A stretch of DNA of 59,120 bases from JAGVJT01 sp964471225 (GCA_964471225.1 CAYYEZ010000063.1:1-59120); one strand, 5' to 3'; shown: positions 34,270-44,797, counted from the stretch's first letter. A program made the numbers and translations. The notes: generated by a model from the sequence alone, not told the origin.

Positions 34270-35325
34270 ATGCCAGATAAACAACGACTATTAGGTCTGT
34301 CTGAATTAAGGAAAATGCATCCTGCTGTAATCTGGATGCTTGCTGTTGATGGGAAATTTTACAAAAAAGACCAAGGGCCTGAAATTTTTGATCAGCGAGA
34401 ACCTGGATGCATAGAAGCCATACTCAATGGTCTTGCTGTCGCATTAGAGTGCGTGAAAGAGCCTCTCACTATCGAAGCAATTCAAAATATTCATCGTGCC
34501 TGCTTACAAGATATCGTATCACAAAACAGCAGAGATACGCCTCCTGGAGAATTTCGTACTAACCCTATTGGTTTTGAAATGCTTTCACACTGGGGTTCAG
34601 CAGAAGGACTCCGTGAATTAACAACTAGAACCGATGTCAGCTTATATTTAGCACAAAAAATGGGACAAAAATTATTAATTCATGTTGACGACCCTAAATT
34701 TCGTCTTAAGCCAAGCACGGCGGCTTCGTTTTTAGAGGCTGCGCGTGAAAATAGAGTGTTTTTGTATTACATACCTGTGGATGCCCGCATTATCCATACA
34801 ACTGTCGAACAAGCGATCGAAGAATATAATACAACCATTCGAGCAGAAAGCATTTCAAAAACTGAAAAGCTGACTATATTGTCTAAACTTGTTCAGAAGC
34901 TCACTTCCGCACATCCTTTTCGCGATGGTAACAATCGTGTTTTTGTTAACGCATTACTCAATGCACTACTCATTACACATGGCTTCAACGCTTGCATTTT
35001 TGAGGATCCAAATATTTTTGAATTTCACTCTATTCGTGAGCTTACAGATGCTATTCAAAAGGCTATGGAAAATAACCAACGCATCACTGAAAATTGTGAT
35101 GATGAAATATTCGGATTTCTAAACTCGAGTATGGATCATTCAATATTCGAAAAATATGCACTAATGGGTGCACGTTTCCTGACAAAGGTAGACAGGCTGA
35201 TAGCTTCAGAGCAAAACACTACTCTTGCATTAGCACGTCAAAACCACGGAATTTTTCAAACTGAAGACAAGGGAGTTGGGGGAGAGCTTGAGCAACCCAC
35301 CCTACCCCAAAAAAATATTTCTTAA
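34270..35325 (+). CDS. Fic domain protein, probable AMPylase-type
   Basis: A 351-residue protein with the Fic catalytic motif HPFRDGNNRVF at about residues 214-224: the catalytic His, the phosphate-binding Asp-Gly-Asn and Arg are all kept. Fic enzymes attach AMP or other nucleotide parts to Ser, Thr or Tyr of targets. The N-terminal part is long and helical; PPGEFRTNPIGF resembles the PGxxR motif upstream of many Fic cores. The inhibitory (S/T)-x3-E-(G/N) helix is not certain. The ATG at 34270 has AAAAGGAAAA before it. The C-terminus is Gln- and Pro-rich. Its place beside a non-coding gap and two giant proteins fits an acquired or effector locus. Fic effectors are known from Legionella and Coxiella. 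Confidence 0.88.
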   Translation: MPDKQRLLGLSELRKMHPAVIWMLAVDGKFYKKDQGPEIFDQREPGCIEAILNGLAVALECVKEPLTIEAIQNIHRACLQDIVSQNSRDTPPGEFRTNPIGFEMLSHWGSAEGLRELTTRTDVSLYLAQKMGQKLLIHVDDPKFRLKPSTAASFLEAARENRVFLYYIPVDARIIHTTVEQAIEEYNTTIRAESISKTEKLTILSKLVQKLTSAHPFRDGNNRVFVNALLNALLITHGFNACIFEDPNIFEFHSIRELTDAIQKAMENNQRITENCDDEIFGFLNSSMDHSIFEKYALMGARFLTKVDRLIASEQNTTLALARQNHGIFQTEDKGVGGELEQPTLPQKNIS

Positions 35326-35351
35326 ACGAACAGGGTCGTGATTTACCGAGC

Positions 35352-35480
35352 TCAGTACCAGCCCACGCTACTTACATTGCAAGAGCCGCAGCTGGGCTCA
35401 CATTCCATCTGATTTGAGCAACAAGCACTTAAATTTGCGATGGCAGTCATTACAATCAAACTATAAATCACTCGTCTCAT
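35352..35480 (-). CDS. 42-residue putative lipoprotein
   Basis: A small gene starting 12 bases downstream of the 1134-residue gene, with AAGAGG eight bases before the ATG at 35480. It encodes a basic start (MRRV), a hydrophobic stretch and the lipobox LSAC followed by CSNQ, so the lipidated cysteine would be residue 20. The mature 23 residues hold five cysteines in all (CC, C, C-x2-C). I know no family. The clean lipobox, ribosome site and spacing support a real gene, but the length is too short for certainty. Confidence 0.6.
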   Translation of the reverse strand: MRRVIYSLIVMTAIANLSACCSNQMECEPSCGSCNVSSVGWY

Positions 35481-35492
35481 GATAACCTCTTA

Positions 35493-38400
35493 TTATGGAG
35501 TGGTTATGTATGAGTATAGACTCTCTTTGGCGTTTTGCGTTTCGTGATTTGAGCGATGAAAGAAACTCCATCGATGAGGCTCATCACGATGAAATGCTTG
35601 GACTAAATCTTTGTATACTTTTTGGTAAGGTAGCGTGTACAACGACAAAGCCGATAATAATAGCCAGACACATTGCCATAACCATTGAAAGCTAAAAAAA
35701 TGATAATGATGGTACGTCAGAAAATTCTCTTTAAATAAGGGTTTTTGAGCAATTGATTGCATTTGAACAAACTTAGAGGATGGACTCAGTGCTTTATTCT
35801 CTAAAATATCCTCTAATTGCTTTAAATACGCCGCTTTTTTTTGTAACGTTTCTTTAGATTCAAACACACTCGTTACACTCGTATGCTCTAGTGCTCGATA
35901 TTGTGATGCGATATATTTTTTGAGTCTCAAAACAGCATGCCGGATGTCGTACATTGACGAATCGTTTAATTGAGATTGATGTCGCAGATGTTCCGACTGC
36001 CATTTTTTTTCGAGCGACTCATTTTTTTTCAACATCGCATGCTTAACCAGAGTTTTGCCTTTTATCACGCCATCGCAATGCATAAGATAAATTTCTACTA
36101 ACTGCGTCAATAAAGCCCGTTTTACAGAAGTCAGATCTCCTTTCATCTCAAATAGTGCCGTTATTTCCTCACTGTTAGCACAGTCTCGATATGCAATATG
36201 GCAGCACGAATTCGCTTTTTTTAGAAAATCAATTACCTCTATTATAAGCTTGCTGTCTATTTTTTTTGTGTATTTAAACTTTTCAAAACAAGCAATAGCA
36301 AAGGATTTTTTTCCTATCCAATCCTGGATTTTCGCATCGTTTTCGATAATTCGCGCCTTAACTGCTTTTAAACGCTCATGGGTCATCTCCAAAGAAGCGT
36401 GTGATAAGAAAGGATGTGATCTCAAAAATCCTTGATGATAGTGTGATAAAATCAGATCCAATGATGTTGTAAGTATTCCTTCTTTGAGTAATAGACGCTC
36501 TTCTGATACATCCGCCTCAATTTGTATTGACACTAAAATAGATTGAATTTCTTTTAATTTTTTTCGAATGACCAATGGGTTTTCAGCATGAGTATCATAA
36601 AGTAGTCCTTTCAACTCCATCAATAAATCGAGGACATGAGGCAGATGTAAAAACCAACTGACTTGAGGATGAAGTTTATCAAATAGATGTGAAGCCTGTT
36701 GTATAAGAGGCTTGATTTGTTCAATACTTTGATGAGGTATCGTTTGCATTGTCCTCTGGTGAAGTTGCGCCACACTATTGAGACGTGCTTGATAAAAGTC
36801 ATGTAGATAATCGTCTTGACTTAAATCAAGCATCAGGCATAACGCATGACGAGCATGATGCTCCACAATCACCATATTTGTAAGACACGCCGCTTTAGCA
36901 CGTTGATAAGCTATCCCAGATAATTGTGTAGACCGAACTGTGCTGTCGAAACGACGACATTGCTGTGCCGCTTTACTTAGGTGTGTTGCAATGTTAGCCA
37001 AGCGTTTTATCCACGCAAGAGATTGTGGTTCTGCCAGAGCAGCTTTAGCGTCAGAAACCTCAGGATACGGCAGTTTCATCACAGAAAAAGTCATAGCATG
37101 CCCAAGATTTATTAACGCATCACTTTCAGCAGGCTTCAATAAAGCTTGCGTTTCCTCATTAAACACCCGATGTAAAGATTCATATTTTTCCAAAAAAGTA
37201 TCAGCAATCTCACTCAAAAAATGTTTGACTTCTACCATAGGCGACTTTTTATTATGAGAATACGAAGACACGTAATTTGCTTGATAATAAGACAGTCCAG
37301 CTGAAAATTTTTCCTCCTCGAATGTCATTAATTTCTCAATATCAACTCGATGACTCATCACAGCCTCTAGACTCAATTGTTCAGGTAATACCGCTCTCAT
37401 TTGCTCGTACAAACTACGTCGTACTTGATAATCATGATGCGTATATCCTATTTTTTTATAGAGAGTGAATTTAATATAAGCATTTTTTGCTTGTAAAAAA
37501 ATCTCATAATGCTTTAAGTAATCTAAATACTCAGACTCTAACACCATCGCACCAGCTGTTTTGGGTGAGTAATCGCTTGAAAAACTTAAAATAGACTGAG
37601 GACGCTGAAAAAGGCGCTGCATTGAGTAAACATTGTTCAGTATATCTTCATTAATATCGAGCAAAAACGAACGTGATTTAGTCTCTTTCAAATGTAATCG
37701 AGCACGCCTTTCATAAAGCACGACTAAACGTCTCTGCATAAATACTGAATTCACCAGTGCTCGCTCCTCTTCGTTTAAAAACACGAAGCGTTTTAGCGAT
37801 GCAGTCATCTCATTAAACAAACATTCGAAGTGGGCTTGCGCTATATTTGCAAGTCCACCTGGGATTAAAATCAGTTTTTCTTCGCATTTATCCAAAAAAG
37901 ACAACAGAGGAAGGCAAAAATCGAACCTAAACGCGATTAACATCTCTTTCACCCAAAGTTGATTAGGTGACTCCAAGTGATTTATCTCGTAACAAAGTTT
38001 CCAGGCAATATCATGGCCATGCTTCAAGACACGAGTTAAATCAGTAAAACTATCCACACGTAAAATTTTTTTTCTAGAAAAATGTTCTAAAGAAGACAGG
38101 AGCGCTAAAAATCTTGCCTCAAGAGAGTAAGCGTGTTGCTTTTCTTCATCTAAAGCAGAGCTTTTTGCTTGAAAATGAGCGACCCAAGTCTCAGCATATT
38201 GAGCAAGCTCTTTTTTCAAGTCCATAAAAAAATGATAGTTTAATGGTCTTTCAAGATGCGATACGCAATGCCCGACATGATGCCCGGCTCGATGCACCCA
38301 ATGAGCGCTATGCGCTATACTTTTTTGTGCGATCGAGCCAAGCAAATCAGGATTAAATAATGCGAAAAAAAGGGGCTCTAAAAGCGCCTGTGCCCATTGG

Positions 38401-38897
38401 TATTCCTCTTCAAATTCGGATAATAAATCAATATCAGGCCACATTAAAAGTTGGCAAAGCTCATAAAGCTTATCCGTTGTTTCAATAAGATTAATCTCTT
38501 GAAACATCGCTAGTAATGAGTGCTCATCCCCCATTTTTTCTACGGTAAGCAAAACCTCCTCAGCCAGCTGAAGTAAGTTAATAATTTTCTTAATTTGGGC
38601 GATCACCGCAGGATCGTGACAGTCTTGATCAAACGTTGCACCTTCTGATTTGATATTTTTTAGATAAGGATAAAGACGCTTTTGATGCCACTCTTGGTAG
38701 TTGAGTCGATCGTGTAGTGCATCAAATAAAATACGCAGAATAGGATGCGTATTTTTAGAATTAAGCTCTCGATAAAGCGCTCTTGCAGTTAACTCGGCCT
38801 CGCGATGACCAAAAATAGCCAAAAAAGTATATCGAGTATAACGAAGAATCCGCGAAAGCTGCGATTCTTTATAAAACTCCAATATCTTTATTGGCAC
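35493..38897 (-). CDS. 1134-residue protein, paralog of the next gene
   Basis: A long, mostly helical protein with no domain I recognise. It resembles the 1696-residue neighbour along much of its length: RLNYQEWHQKRLYPYLKN, QIKKIINLLQLAEEVL, LYELCQLLMWPDIDL near the start, VLYERRARLHL near 396 and MVIVEHHARHAL near 674. The neighbour has about 300 more residues between the last two. A hydrophobic stretch (FQWLWQCVWLLLSALSLY) lies near residue 1085, followed by a polar tail. No signal peptide. A tandem copy of large helical proteins is typical of effector families in Legionellales; the function is unknown. A small lipoprotein gene follows. Confidence 0.8.
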   Translation of the reverse strand: MPIKILEFYKESQLSRILRYTRYTFLAIFGHREAELTARALYRELNSKNTHPILRILFDALHDRLNYQEWHQKRLYPYLKNIKSEGATFDQDCHDPAVIAQIKKIINLLQLAEEVLLTVEKMGDEHSLLAMFQEINLIETTDKLYELCQLLMWPDIDLLSEFEEEYQWAQALLEPLFFALFNPDLLGSIAQKSIAHSAHWVHRAGHHVGHCVSHLERPLNYHFFMDLKKELAQYAETWVAHFQAKSSALDEEKQHAYSLEARFLALLSSLEHFSRKKILRVDSFTDLTRVLKHGHDIAWKLCYEINHLESPNQLWVKEMLIAFRFDFCLPLLSFLDKCEEKLILIPGGLANIAQAHFECLFNEMTASLKRFVFLNEEERALVNSVFMQRRLVVLYERRARLHLKETKSRSFLLDINEDILNNVYSMQRLFQRPQSILSFSSDYSPKTAGAMVLESEYLDYLKHYEIFLQAKNAYIKFTLYKKIGYTHHDYQVRRSLYEQMRAVLPEQLSLEAVMSHRVDIEKLMTFEEEKFSAGLSYYQANYVSSYSHNKKSPMVEVKHFLSEIADTFLEKYESLHRVFNEETQALLKPAESDALINLGHAMTFSVMKLPYPEVSDAKAALAEPQSLAWIKRLANIATHLSKAAQQCRRFDSTVRSTQLSGIAYQRAKAACLTNMVIVEHHARHALCLMLDLSQDDYLHDFYQARLNSVAQLHQRTMQTIPHQSIEQIKPLIQQASHLFDKLHPQVSWFLHLPHVLDLLMELKGLLYDTHAENPLVIRKKLKEIQSILVSIQIEADVSEERLLLKEGILTTSLDLILSHYHQGFLRSHPFLSHASLEMTHERLKAVKARIIENDAKIQDWIGKKSFAIACFEKFKYTKKIDSKLIIEVIDFLKKANSCCHIAYRDCANSEEITALFEMKGDLTSVKRALLTQLVEIYLMHCDGVIKGKTLVKHAMLKKNESLEKKWQSEHLRHQSQLNDSSMYDIRHAVLRLKKYIASQYRALEHTSVTSVFESKETLQKKAAYLKQLEDILENKALSPSSKFVQMQSIAQKPLFKENFLTYHHYHFFSFQWLWQCVWLLLSALSLYTLPYQKVYKDLVQAFHRDEPHRWSFFHRSNHETQNAKESLYSYITTP

Positions 38898-38971
38898 AAA
38901 AATGTCACTTTATGGTCAGATGATCACGACAAATTAAGAGATTTATCGAGATAAATCAAGTATAAAGATCA

Positions 38972-41900
38972 TCACATTTGTGCCGACCCAGGCGTTTTTT
39001 TATCTTTTGACTCGCTCAATTTCTCCGATACATCTCGTTTTGAGGAATTAAAGATACTGATCGAACTGACGGTTGATACCGTATCTGCAACTATATCCGG
39101 TGATTTCACAGGAGGTGACACGTCGAGACTTTCTATCGCTCCACGAGAAAGCCCATCTAAAATCACAGTTGTACTTTTTTTCTGTGCAGAAGTTTTAAGA
39201 TGCTCATGTATCACTTCAGATTCAGTTTTATAGACACCGAAAATACGTAGTAATCCAACAAACCATTCAATAAGCCAACTTAGTGGAGAAATTTTATAAG
39301 TATCTTCTGTTTTTAACAAAGCGGCTATAAACCTCGGCGATTCAACTGCGCGTTGAAAACGTAGGATACGTGCTTTAATATGCCACTTATCATTAGGATC
39401 AAAAAGATCTTCACCCTCTTCTTGTACCTCAAGAATATCTGGCTCGGTATATTGCGTAGACGTTTTTTTACCTTTGAGAATACGCGTTAAGCTTTGGTGT
39501 AGACGAGATTTCAAAGCAAGTGTACCCGTAGTCTCAAGTGCCCATGTATGTCTATAAGAAGAATTAACTTTTGTTAACTCCGCATTTTGACTATGCAAAT
39601 AAGACTCTAACTCTGAAAGTGAAAAATGTAATTCATTAAATTGTTTAAACTCGGCAAGATGTGCATCATCAAATGCTTTGACTTTTTCATCTAAAAAATC
39701 ACTCACTTGTTTTTCAATCGATTGATGCTCTGATAAGCTTTTCAAAAAATCATCAACATGTGTTTCGACTTCCTCTTTAAGCGCATTATCATAAAGATCT
39801 CTCACGAAAAGTAATCGCTTTTCACCACTTTGATAGTTCGCCAATGTTTTAAAAATTAATTTTTTAATCATTTCATTTTTCATCTCTCGACTCTTTATTT
39901 CTTGCTCAATCAAAGATTCGCGGAGGTGATCTCGCTGTAAGTAGCAATGCTCTACTGAGAGTCGCGCTGTGTTTATATCTCCTTCAAGACGTGCTTCACA
40001 CACATCAATCAATTTTTTCAATGCCTCTTGACACGCAGGAATTTCATCAAGTGATGGCACACGCTCTAGCAATATAACTGAAAATATCTTTGGCTCAATC
40101 AACTCTTTTAGATAAAGCTCCACTGACTTAATTGAGTTTAATTGGCGTAACAAGGTACAAAAGGCGTGATAACTCTCCTGGCCTTCGACCTCTGGGTGTT
40201 GCCACAATACGGCCATCATTTCAGGATGCTCACTCACCGATACTTTAAATCGGCGAATAAATGAAAGATTTTTCTCAGCATCATCTAAATTCTGCTTTTC
40301 TATCTCCAGCGCACAAGCCAAACTTTTCTGACGTCGACTAAACGGAGCTTGAGTTGTCGAAAGACTAACCTGATGGCCTGTGTCGTGCCTTAATACATCC
40401 ACCATACCCCAATAATATGCATCTAATATTTCCTTTAAGGGTCCTGAAATCAAGCCAGCCGCTAATCCTAATTTTCTTTCCCACTCATCAGCTTGGATTA
40501 AAATATTTGTAAAATTTTCGGTATAAATCGACTCAAGATTTGATTCAATTGCGTTTGTAGACGAGGCTGCGAACTTATTCCAACGATCTTTCAGATCATA
40601 GAACAAATGATAGAATGTCTCACTTTGCAGTACCCACTGAAGATAACTATTAGCTTCAACAATACCACGTACGTCCGTAGAAATTTTTTCAGAAAAAACT
40701 TGTGCTTCTCTCGCTGTTTTAGCTGAAATATACTCTCCCTTTTGCCACGCATCAATTTGCTCACGTCCAATCAAAAGGCCATTTGTGATATAAAAAATTA
40801 CGTCGTGAAGCCCATCAAGATTCGCATCTTTATCTGCTTTTTTGGGCGCGTAGGGCGAGCTTAAGGTTTTGAATGCCTCAATCACCACAGAGATAGATTG
40901 AGCTAACTCTGCCGCTAACGGATTAAGATACTCATCTTCGCTAATTTGTTGATACAAAATAATTGCACGACGTAGATGCTCCTCAATCATGATCGACCGC
41001 CACACGTACTTTGTTTTGTAACTATCATCGGTCAATTCTTCAAGTTGAACTGCAACCTCTCTAAGTTCATGGACACAATTATAAAAGCGCTTTAATCCTA
41101 ACACTTGTCTTTCTTGTTTTAGATAAGACAAGTAATTTGCTTCATTTGCCTCGGGAAAAGGCTGTGGTTTTGATTCAAGCTGCACAAGCCATGAAATGGC
41201 CTGTTCAGACATCGGCTGAGTTTGGACGACTAATTTTTTTTGTACTTCCGGAGAAAAAAAGGTCCGAGTATACTGCTCTAGTTTAACCACAAGATCTTGC
41301 ATATATCGTGTATACTTCGGATCTTTTACAACGTAGCTTGTTCTTGCGCCGTGCGGATTGTCAATCAATAATTGCTCGACACGATCGACACTTGCTTTTG
41401 CTTCAATTGAAGCAAAAATCTCTTCTTTTCGACTGCTAACCATGCTTTTACTACGTTGAAAATCTTCCAAGACTGGTACACTGATATCCAGAATTTCCCG
41501 AATTGATAGAGTTTTTCCTCGCGTCGTTCGGCCTGAAAAAGCATCGATGACGCGTTTATCAAACTCAGTAGCGAAAGATTGCCCCTCAAGTTTTCGCAAA
41601 GAAGAAATGAGATACGGTTGAAGAGCCGTATATAAATGTCGAAGCTCATTTTTTTGAAAAATAGAGCCTAGCGTTTTATCACGAGCATACGTGTCAAGAA
41701 TTCTAAAAAAAGCGGTCATACTCGACTCAGCGTCATCTAATTTATTAGAAGCGACAATATAAGCATGATAAAGCTGTAACAAATGTGGAGTATCAATCTC
41801 GATCAAGTCTATGGGCGAAACAGTATCCTCGACACCCAATATTTTGGTCTCATCAACGATGTAGGCATTCTGCCGTTCAGGATAGCGTTGCTGTAATAGC

Positions 41901-44062
41901 TCACCCGAACATTGATAAATCTTCGCACGACAATCAGCATTAATTTGAGACCTAAATAAACAGGTTGCCTCTTCTTTTCTTATAGTCTGCTTAATACGTT
42001 GATGTAATGATGGTCGAATTAAACCTTCCTCCCTTGCAAAACGCAGTAAATCACGCTCTAGGGGCCTCAAGGTCTCGAGAGATAACGGGGCAAAAGCTGG
42101 GGCATCAAACGGAGTTTTGATATGAGAAAAAAAAGTACCGTTAGGTTTCTTAATACTTAAAGCAATCTTACCCTCAACAACCCTCACATAAATACGATTT
42201 GAAAAAAATGTCGCACCAGGCATATAATCAGACGGATTAAACTCAGGCTCATAACCTTCACCAATATTTACGGTGTAGCTTTGAAGCAATTCAAACGCAT
42301 ATCCTTCATCAAGAAGCTCTACTCTATCAGCATAATCACCCAAATATCGTCGGGGTATTTCAGAAGATTGATCAAGTGTACGATAAGCTGAAGCAATCCC
42401 ATTATAAGCTTGAGTCCCTACATAAATTAACCCATCTAAAACTCTCTCACCAAGGCTTGTTGGTGCTTTAGTGATCTCTGGCCTTTCTGGTTCGCTTTGC
42501 TTTGGAAGAAGTGCCTCTGCGATGGTGTTACTTAATGAAATATCATCTTGAGCAATAATGGGCTGTATTACCGAAAATCGTTCAAGAAGCTCGTTTTTTT
42601 CAACTAAAGTTAACTGACTTAAACGTCGACCTTTATATTGAGATAACAGCTCAAAAAATTCATCAACAATCTTTTCTTTCGATTGATGATCTACCAATGA
42701 TTTCTCGCGTTCAGCTTGACGTTCATACAAGGCTTGTTGACGTAACTCGACAAAACGTGAATCGACTAGACGAAACAAATCTTGACCTCTCGCGGATAAA
42801 TCCACAAATCCATTCACATAACTGAATAAGAAGCAATAAAATTCATCCAAAGTTTCAACAAGCGCAACAGAAAGTACACCAGCCTGACTGACTGCTTCCT
42901 CTTCCATCTTATCGACGGACTTAACTAGCTCCAAAAATAGTTGATATTTCAACTGTGCAAGCGCTGCTCGAATTAGTTCTTCTGATTCAGCTCTAAAATG
43001 TCCAGACTCCTCAATCACACTTAGAACCAGTGTCGAAATATTTCCTACAACATTCCGTAACGCATAGACATTAAGGTATTGCAAAACGCCATTTTTAGAC
43101 GTCAGACTTTTAAAAGCTTTTTCAAGTTTGATTGATGCCTGCTCTAGCTGACGCAAACGTACTTCATTAATCTCATAACTCTCAACTTTAGCGCCATCTT
43201 GATTGAGGTAAGATGCAGTAAAATACCTATTTGCCGTGTCTTGAATAAATTTTGTCAAACGATTTAAGTAGGTTGATACATCCGCTCCAAAATAAGAAAC
43301 AGTCGAGTAATTTAACGCTCGTGTCGGTTTCAATCCTTGAAGTGCAGCACCAGTCCAATGACCAAAATGTCCGGCAACAGCCTCTGGTTTATCGAAATGA
43401 AATCCATATTCTTTGGAAAAAAACCTACTTTGCTCCAAATATTTTTCTGGCATATTTTTGACCAGGTCAAAAATTAATGCATTAATTTGACGCCATTCAT
43501 CACCGAATGTTGCAGTAACATCCACGTCAGGATGAGTGACAAGCATACATAGCTCGTAAACATGATCTACAAAAGGTCCCCAGAGTTTTGAGAACGTCTC
43601 AGGCGTCGTATTTCCCTCCTCCAACGATAGGCCCTCAATATCAATCGACTCTGCGATTTTCAAGGCCTCTTCCGTATGATAAAGCGCATTAATTATTTTT
43701 TTCAGCTGTGAAACAGGGGCTGGTTCATCTTCAAAATGACTAAAAGGGACACCTTCTCTGGCATAATCTTTGAGATATGGGAGTAAACGTCTACTCCATT
43801 CTTGTTTATCCAAACGATTGCGAATCAGATTTCGTGTCATTTCAAGACTAAAAAGCGACTCATCGGTGACTTGCTCAGATAAATTAAGCGCATCGCGGGC
43901 TTCAACATCTGCTTCTATATCACCACACAAACCAAGTAAAGCATAACGCATCGCGCGAACAAGAGGAGAGTATCGGCCAGTATGTAAAAAACGAACGATA
44001 CTCATAGCAGGGGTTGGATCAACTTGCTCTAGATAAGTCTTTCTTGATTTGATTTTAGGCAT
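38972..44062 (-). CDS. 1696-residue protein, paralog of the previous gene
   Basis: The largest gene in the window. It is helical and rich in Glu, Lys and Leu, with likely coiled coils near residues 1330-1480. Shared blocks with the 1134-residue protein include RNRLDKQEWSRRLLPYLKD, QLKKIINALYHTEEAL, VYELCMLVTHPDVDV, QALYERQAEREK near 447 and RSIMIEEHLRRAI near 1024. An extra region of about 300 residues lies between the latter two. WLIEWFVGLLRIFGVY near residue 1595 is hydrophobic and might be a membrane hairpin; the last 80 residues are Ser/Lys/Asp-rich and unstructured, as in many type IV effectors. No catalytic motif was found. It is upstream of its paralog on the same strand with 74 bases between. 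Confidence 0.85.
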   Translation of the reverse strand: MPKIKSRKTYLEQVDPTPAMSIVRFLHTGRYSPLVRAMRYALLGLCGDIEADVEARDALNLSEQVTDESLFSLEMTRNLIRNRLDKQEWSRRLLPYLKDYAREGVPFSHFEDEPAPVSQLKKIINALYHTEEALKIAESIDIEGLSLEEGNTTPETFSKLWGPFVDHVYELCMLVTHPDVDVTATFGDEWRQINALIFDLVKNMPEKYLEQSRFFSKEYGFHFDKPEAVAGHFGHWTGAALQGLKPTRALNYSTVSYFGADVSTYLNRLTKFIQDTANRYFTASYLNQDGAKVESYEINEVRLRQLEQASIKLEKAFKSLTSKNGVLQYLNVYALRNVVGNISTLVLSVIEESGHFRAESEELIRAALAQLKYQLFLELVKSVDKMEEEAVSQAGVLSVALVETLDEFYCFLFSYVNGFVDLSARGQDLFRLVDSRFVELRQQALYERQAEREKSLVDHQSKEKIVDEFFELLSQYKGRRLSQLTLVEKNELLERFSVIQPIIAQDDISLSNTIAEALLPKQSEPERPEITKAPTSLGERVLDGLIYVGTQAYNGIASAYRTLDQSSEIPRRYLGDYADRVELLDEGYAFELLQSYTVNIGEGYEPEFNPSDYMPGATFFSNRIYVRVVEGKIALSIKKPNGTFFSHIKTPFDAPAFAPLSLETLRPLERDLLRFAREEGLIRPSLHQRIKQTIRKEEATCLFRSQINADCRAKIYQCSGELLQQRYPERQNAYIVDETKILGVEDTVSPIDLIEIDTPHLLQLYHAYIVASNKLDDAESSMTAFFRILDTYARDKTLGSIFQKNELRHLYTALQPYLISSLRKLEGQSFATEFDKRVIDAFSGRTTRGKTLSIREILDISVPVLEDFQRSKSMVSSRKEEIFASIEAKASVDRVEQLLIDNPHGARTSYVVKDPKYTRYMQDLVVKLEQYTRTFFSPEVQKKLVVQTQPMSEQAISWLVQLESKPQPFPEANEANYLSYLKQERQVLGLKRFYNCVHELREVAVQLEELTDDSYKTKYVWRSIMIEEHLRRAIILYQQISEDEYLNPLAAELAQSISVVIEAFKTLSSPYAPKKADKDANLDGLHDVIFYITNGLLIGREQIDAWQKGEYISAKTAREAQVFSEKISTDVRGIVEANSYLQWVLQSETFYHLFYDLKDRWNKFAASSTNAIESNLESIYTENFTNILIQADEWERKLGLAAGLISGPLKEILDAYYWGMVDVLRHDTGHQVSLSTTQAPFSRRQKSLACALEIEKQNLDDAEKNLSFIRRFKVSVSEHPEMMAVLWQHPEVEGQESYHAFCTLLRQLNSIKSVELYLKELIEPKIFSVILLERVPSLDEIPACQEALKKLIDVCEARLEGDINTARLSVEHCYLQRDHLRESLIEQEIKSREMKNEMIKKLIFKTLANYQSGEKRLLFVRDLYDNALKEEVETHVDDFLKSLSEHQSIEKQVSDFLDEKVKAFDDAHLAEFKQFNELHFSLSELESYLHSQNAELTKVNSSYRHTWALETTGTLALKSRLHQSLTRILKGKKTSTQYTEPDILEVQEEGEDLFDPNDKWHIKARILRFQRAVESPRFIAALLKTEDTYKISPLSWLIEWFVGLLRIFGVYKTESEVIHEHLKTSAQKKSTTVILDGLSRGAIESLDVSPPVKSPDIVADTVSTVSSISIFNSSKRDVSEKLSESKDKKTPGSAQM

Positions 44063-44125
44063 ACATTCAAAGACCTTATGGACTTACATGTATTATAATT
44101 GTACATCAATTCGTAAAAAAATCTA

Positions 44126-44797
44126 TTATTTCCTCAAAAATAATAAATCAAAAACATTGTGTCCCAATTTTGATCCTCTTACTTCAAATTTCGTATAAGG
44201 CCGAGATGTAGGTCGAGGAACGAATTCGCCTTCTACGCTCTGATTTGCCAATGTAGGTTCCTGATTTAAAACATCCCTCATCCAAAAAGCATATTCTTCC
44301 CAATCAGTTGCACAATGTAAAAAACCACCTTTTTTGAGTTTTTCCACTAATAAGGAAACGAAAGAAGACTGTATTAAACGGCGCTTATGGTGACGTTTTT
44401 TCGGCCAAGGATCTGGAAAAAAAATTTGAATTCCAGCAAGAGCGTTGTCTGGAATACAGTATCGAAATGCATCCATTGCGTCCATTCCTGCGATTCTTAC
44501 ATTAGTGATACCGTTCTCAACCAAACCTGCAGCAAGATTACCTAGACCTGCTTCATGAACCTCAATGCCAATATAATCGAGATGGGGATTATTTTTAGCC
44601 ATTTCTAAAAGAGAAGCGCCCATACCAAAGCCAATTTCAACAACAGTATCTGCAACTCGTCCAAAAATATCCTCGAAGTTCCATGATACTAAGTGGTTTA
44701 GTAATTGATAGTGAGCTAAATGTACAGATAATCCTTCTTGCTGACGTACTGTTGTTCTTCCCGCGCGTCGTACAAAACTTCTAATTTCTCGTTTCAT
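44126..44797 (-). CDS. trmB: tRNA (guanine-N7-)-methyltransferase
   Basis: A 223-residue TrmB that methylates G46 of tRNA. VVEIGFGMGASLLEMA is the SAM motif, IGIEVHEAGLGNL the following strand, and FPDPWPKKRHHKRRLI the family signature near residue 130; TSRPYTKFEVRGSKLGH closes the protein. It overlaps the upstream hypothetical gene by 17 bases. The length is usual. Confidence 0.96.
   Translation of the reverse strand: MKREIRSFVRRAGRTTVRQQEGLSVHLAHYQLLNHLVSWNFEDIFGRVADTVVEIGFGMGASLLEMAKNNPHLDYIGIEVHEAGLGNLAAGLVENGITNVRIAGMDAMDAFRYCIPDNALAGIQIFFPDPWPKKRHHKRRLIQSSFVSLLVEKLKKGGFLHCATDWEEYAFWMRDVLNQEPTLANQSVEGEFVPRPTSRPYTKFEVRGSKLGHNVFDLLFLRK

Noticed and set aside
35495..37468. Several 60-105 residue plus-strand frames inside the 1134-residue gene
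   Set aside because: Antisense shadows of a long continuous reading frame.
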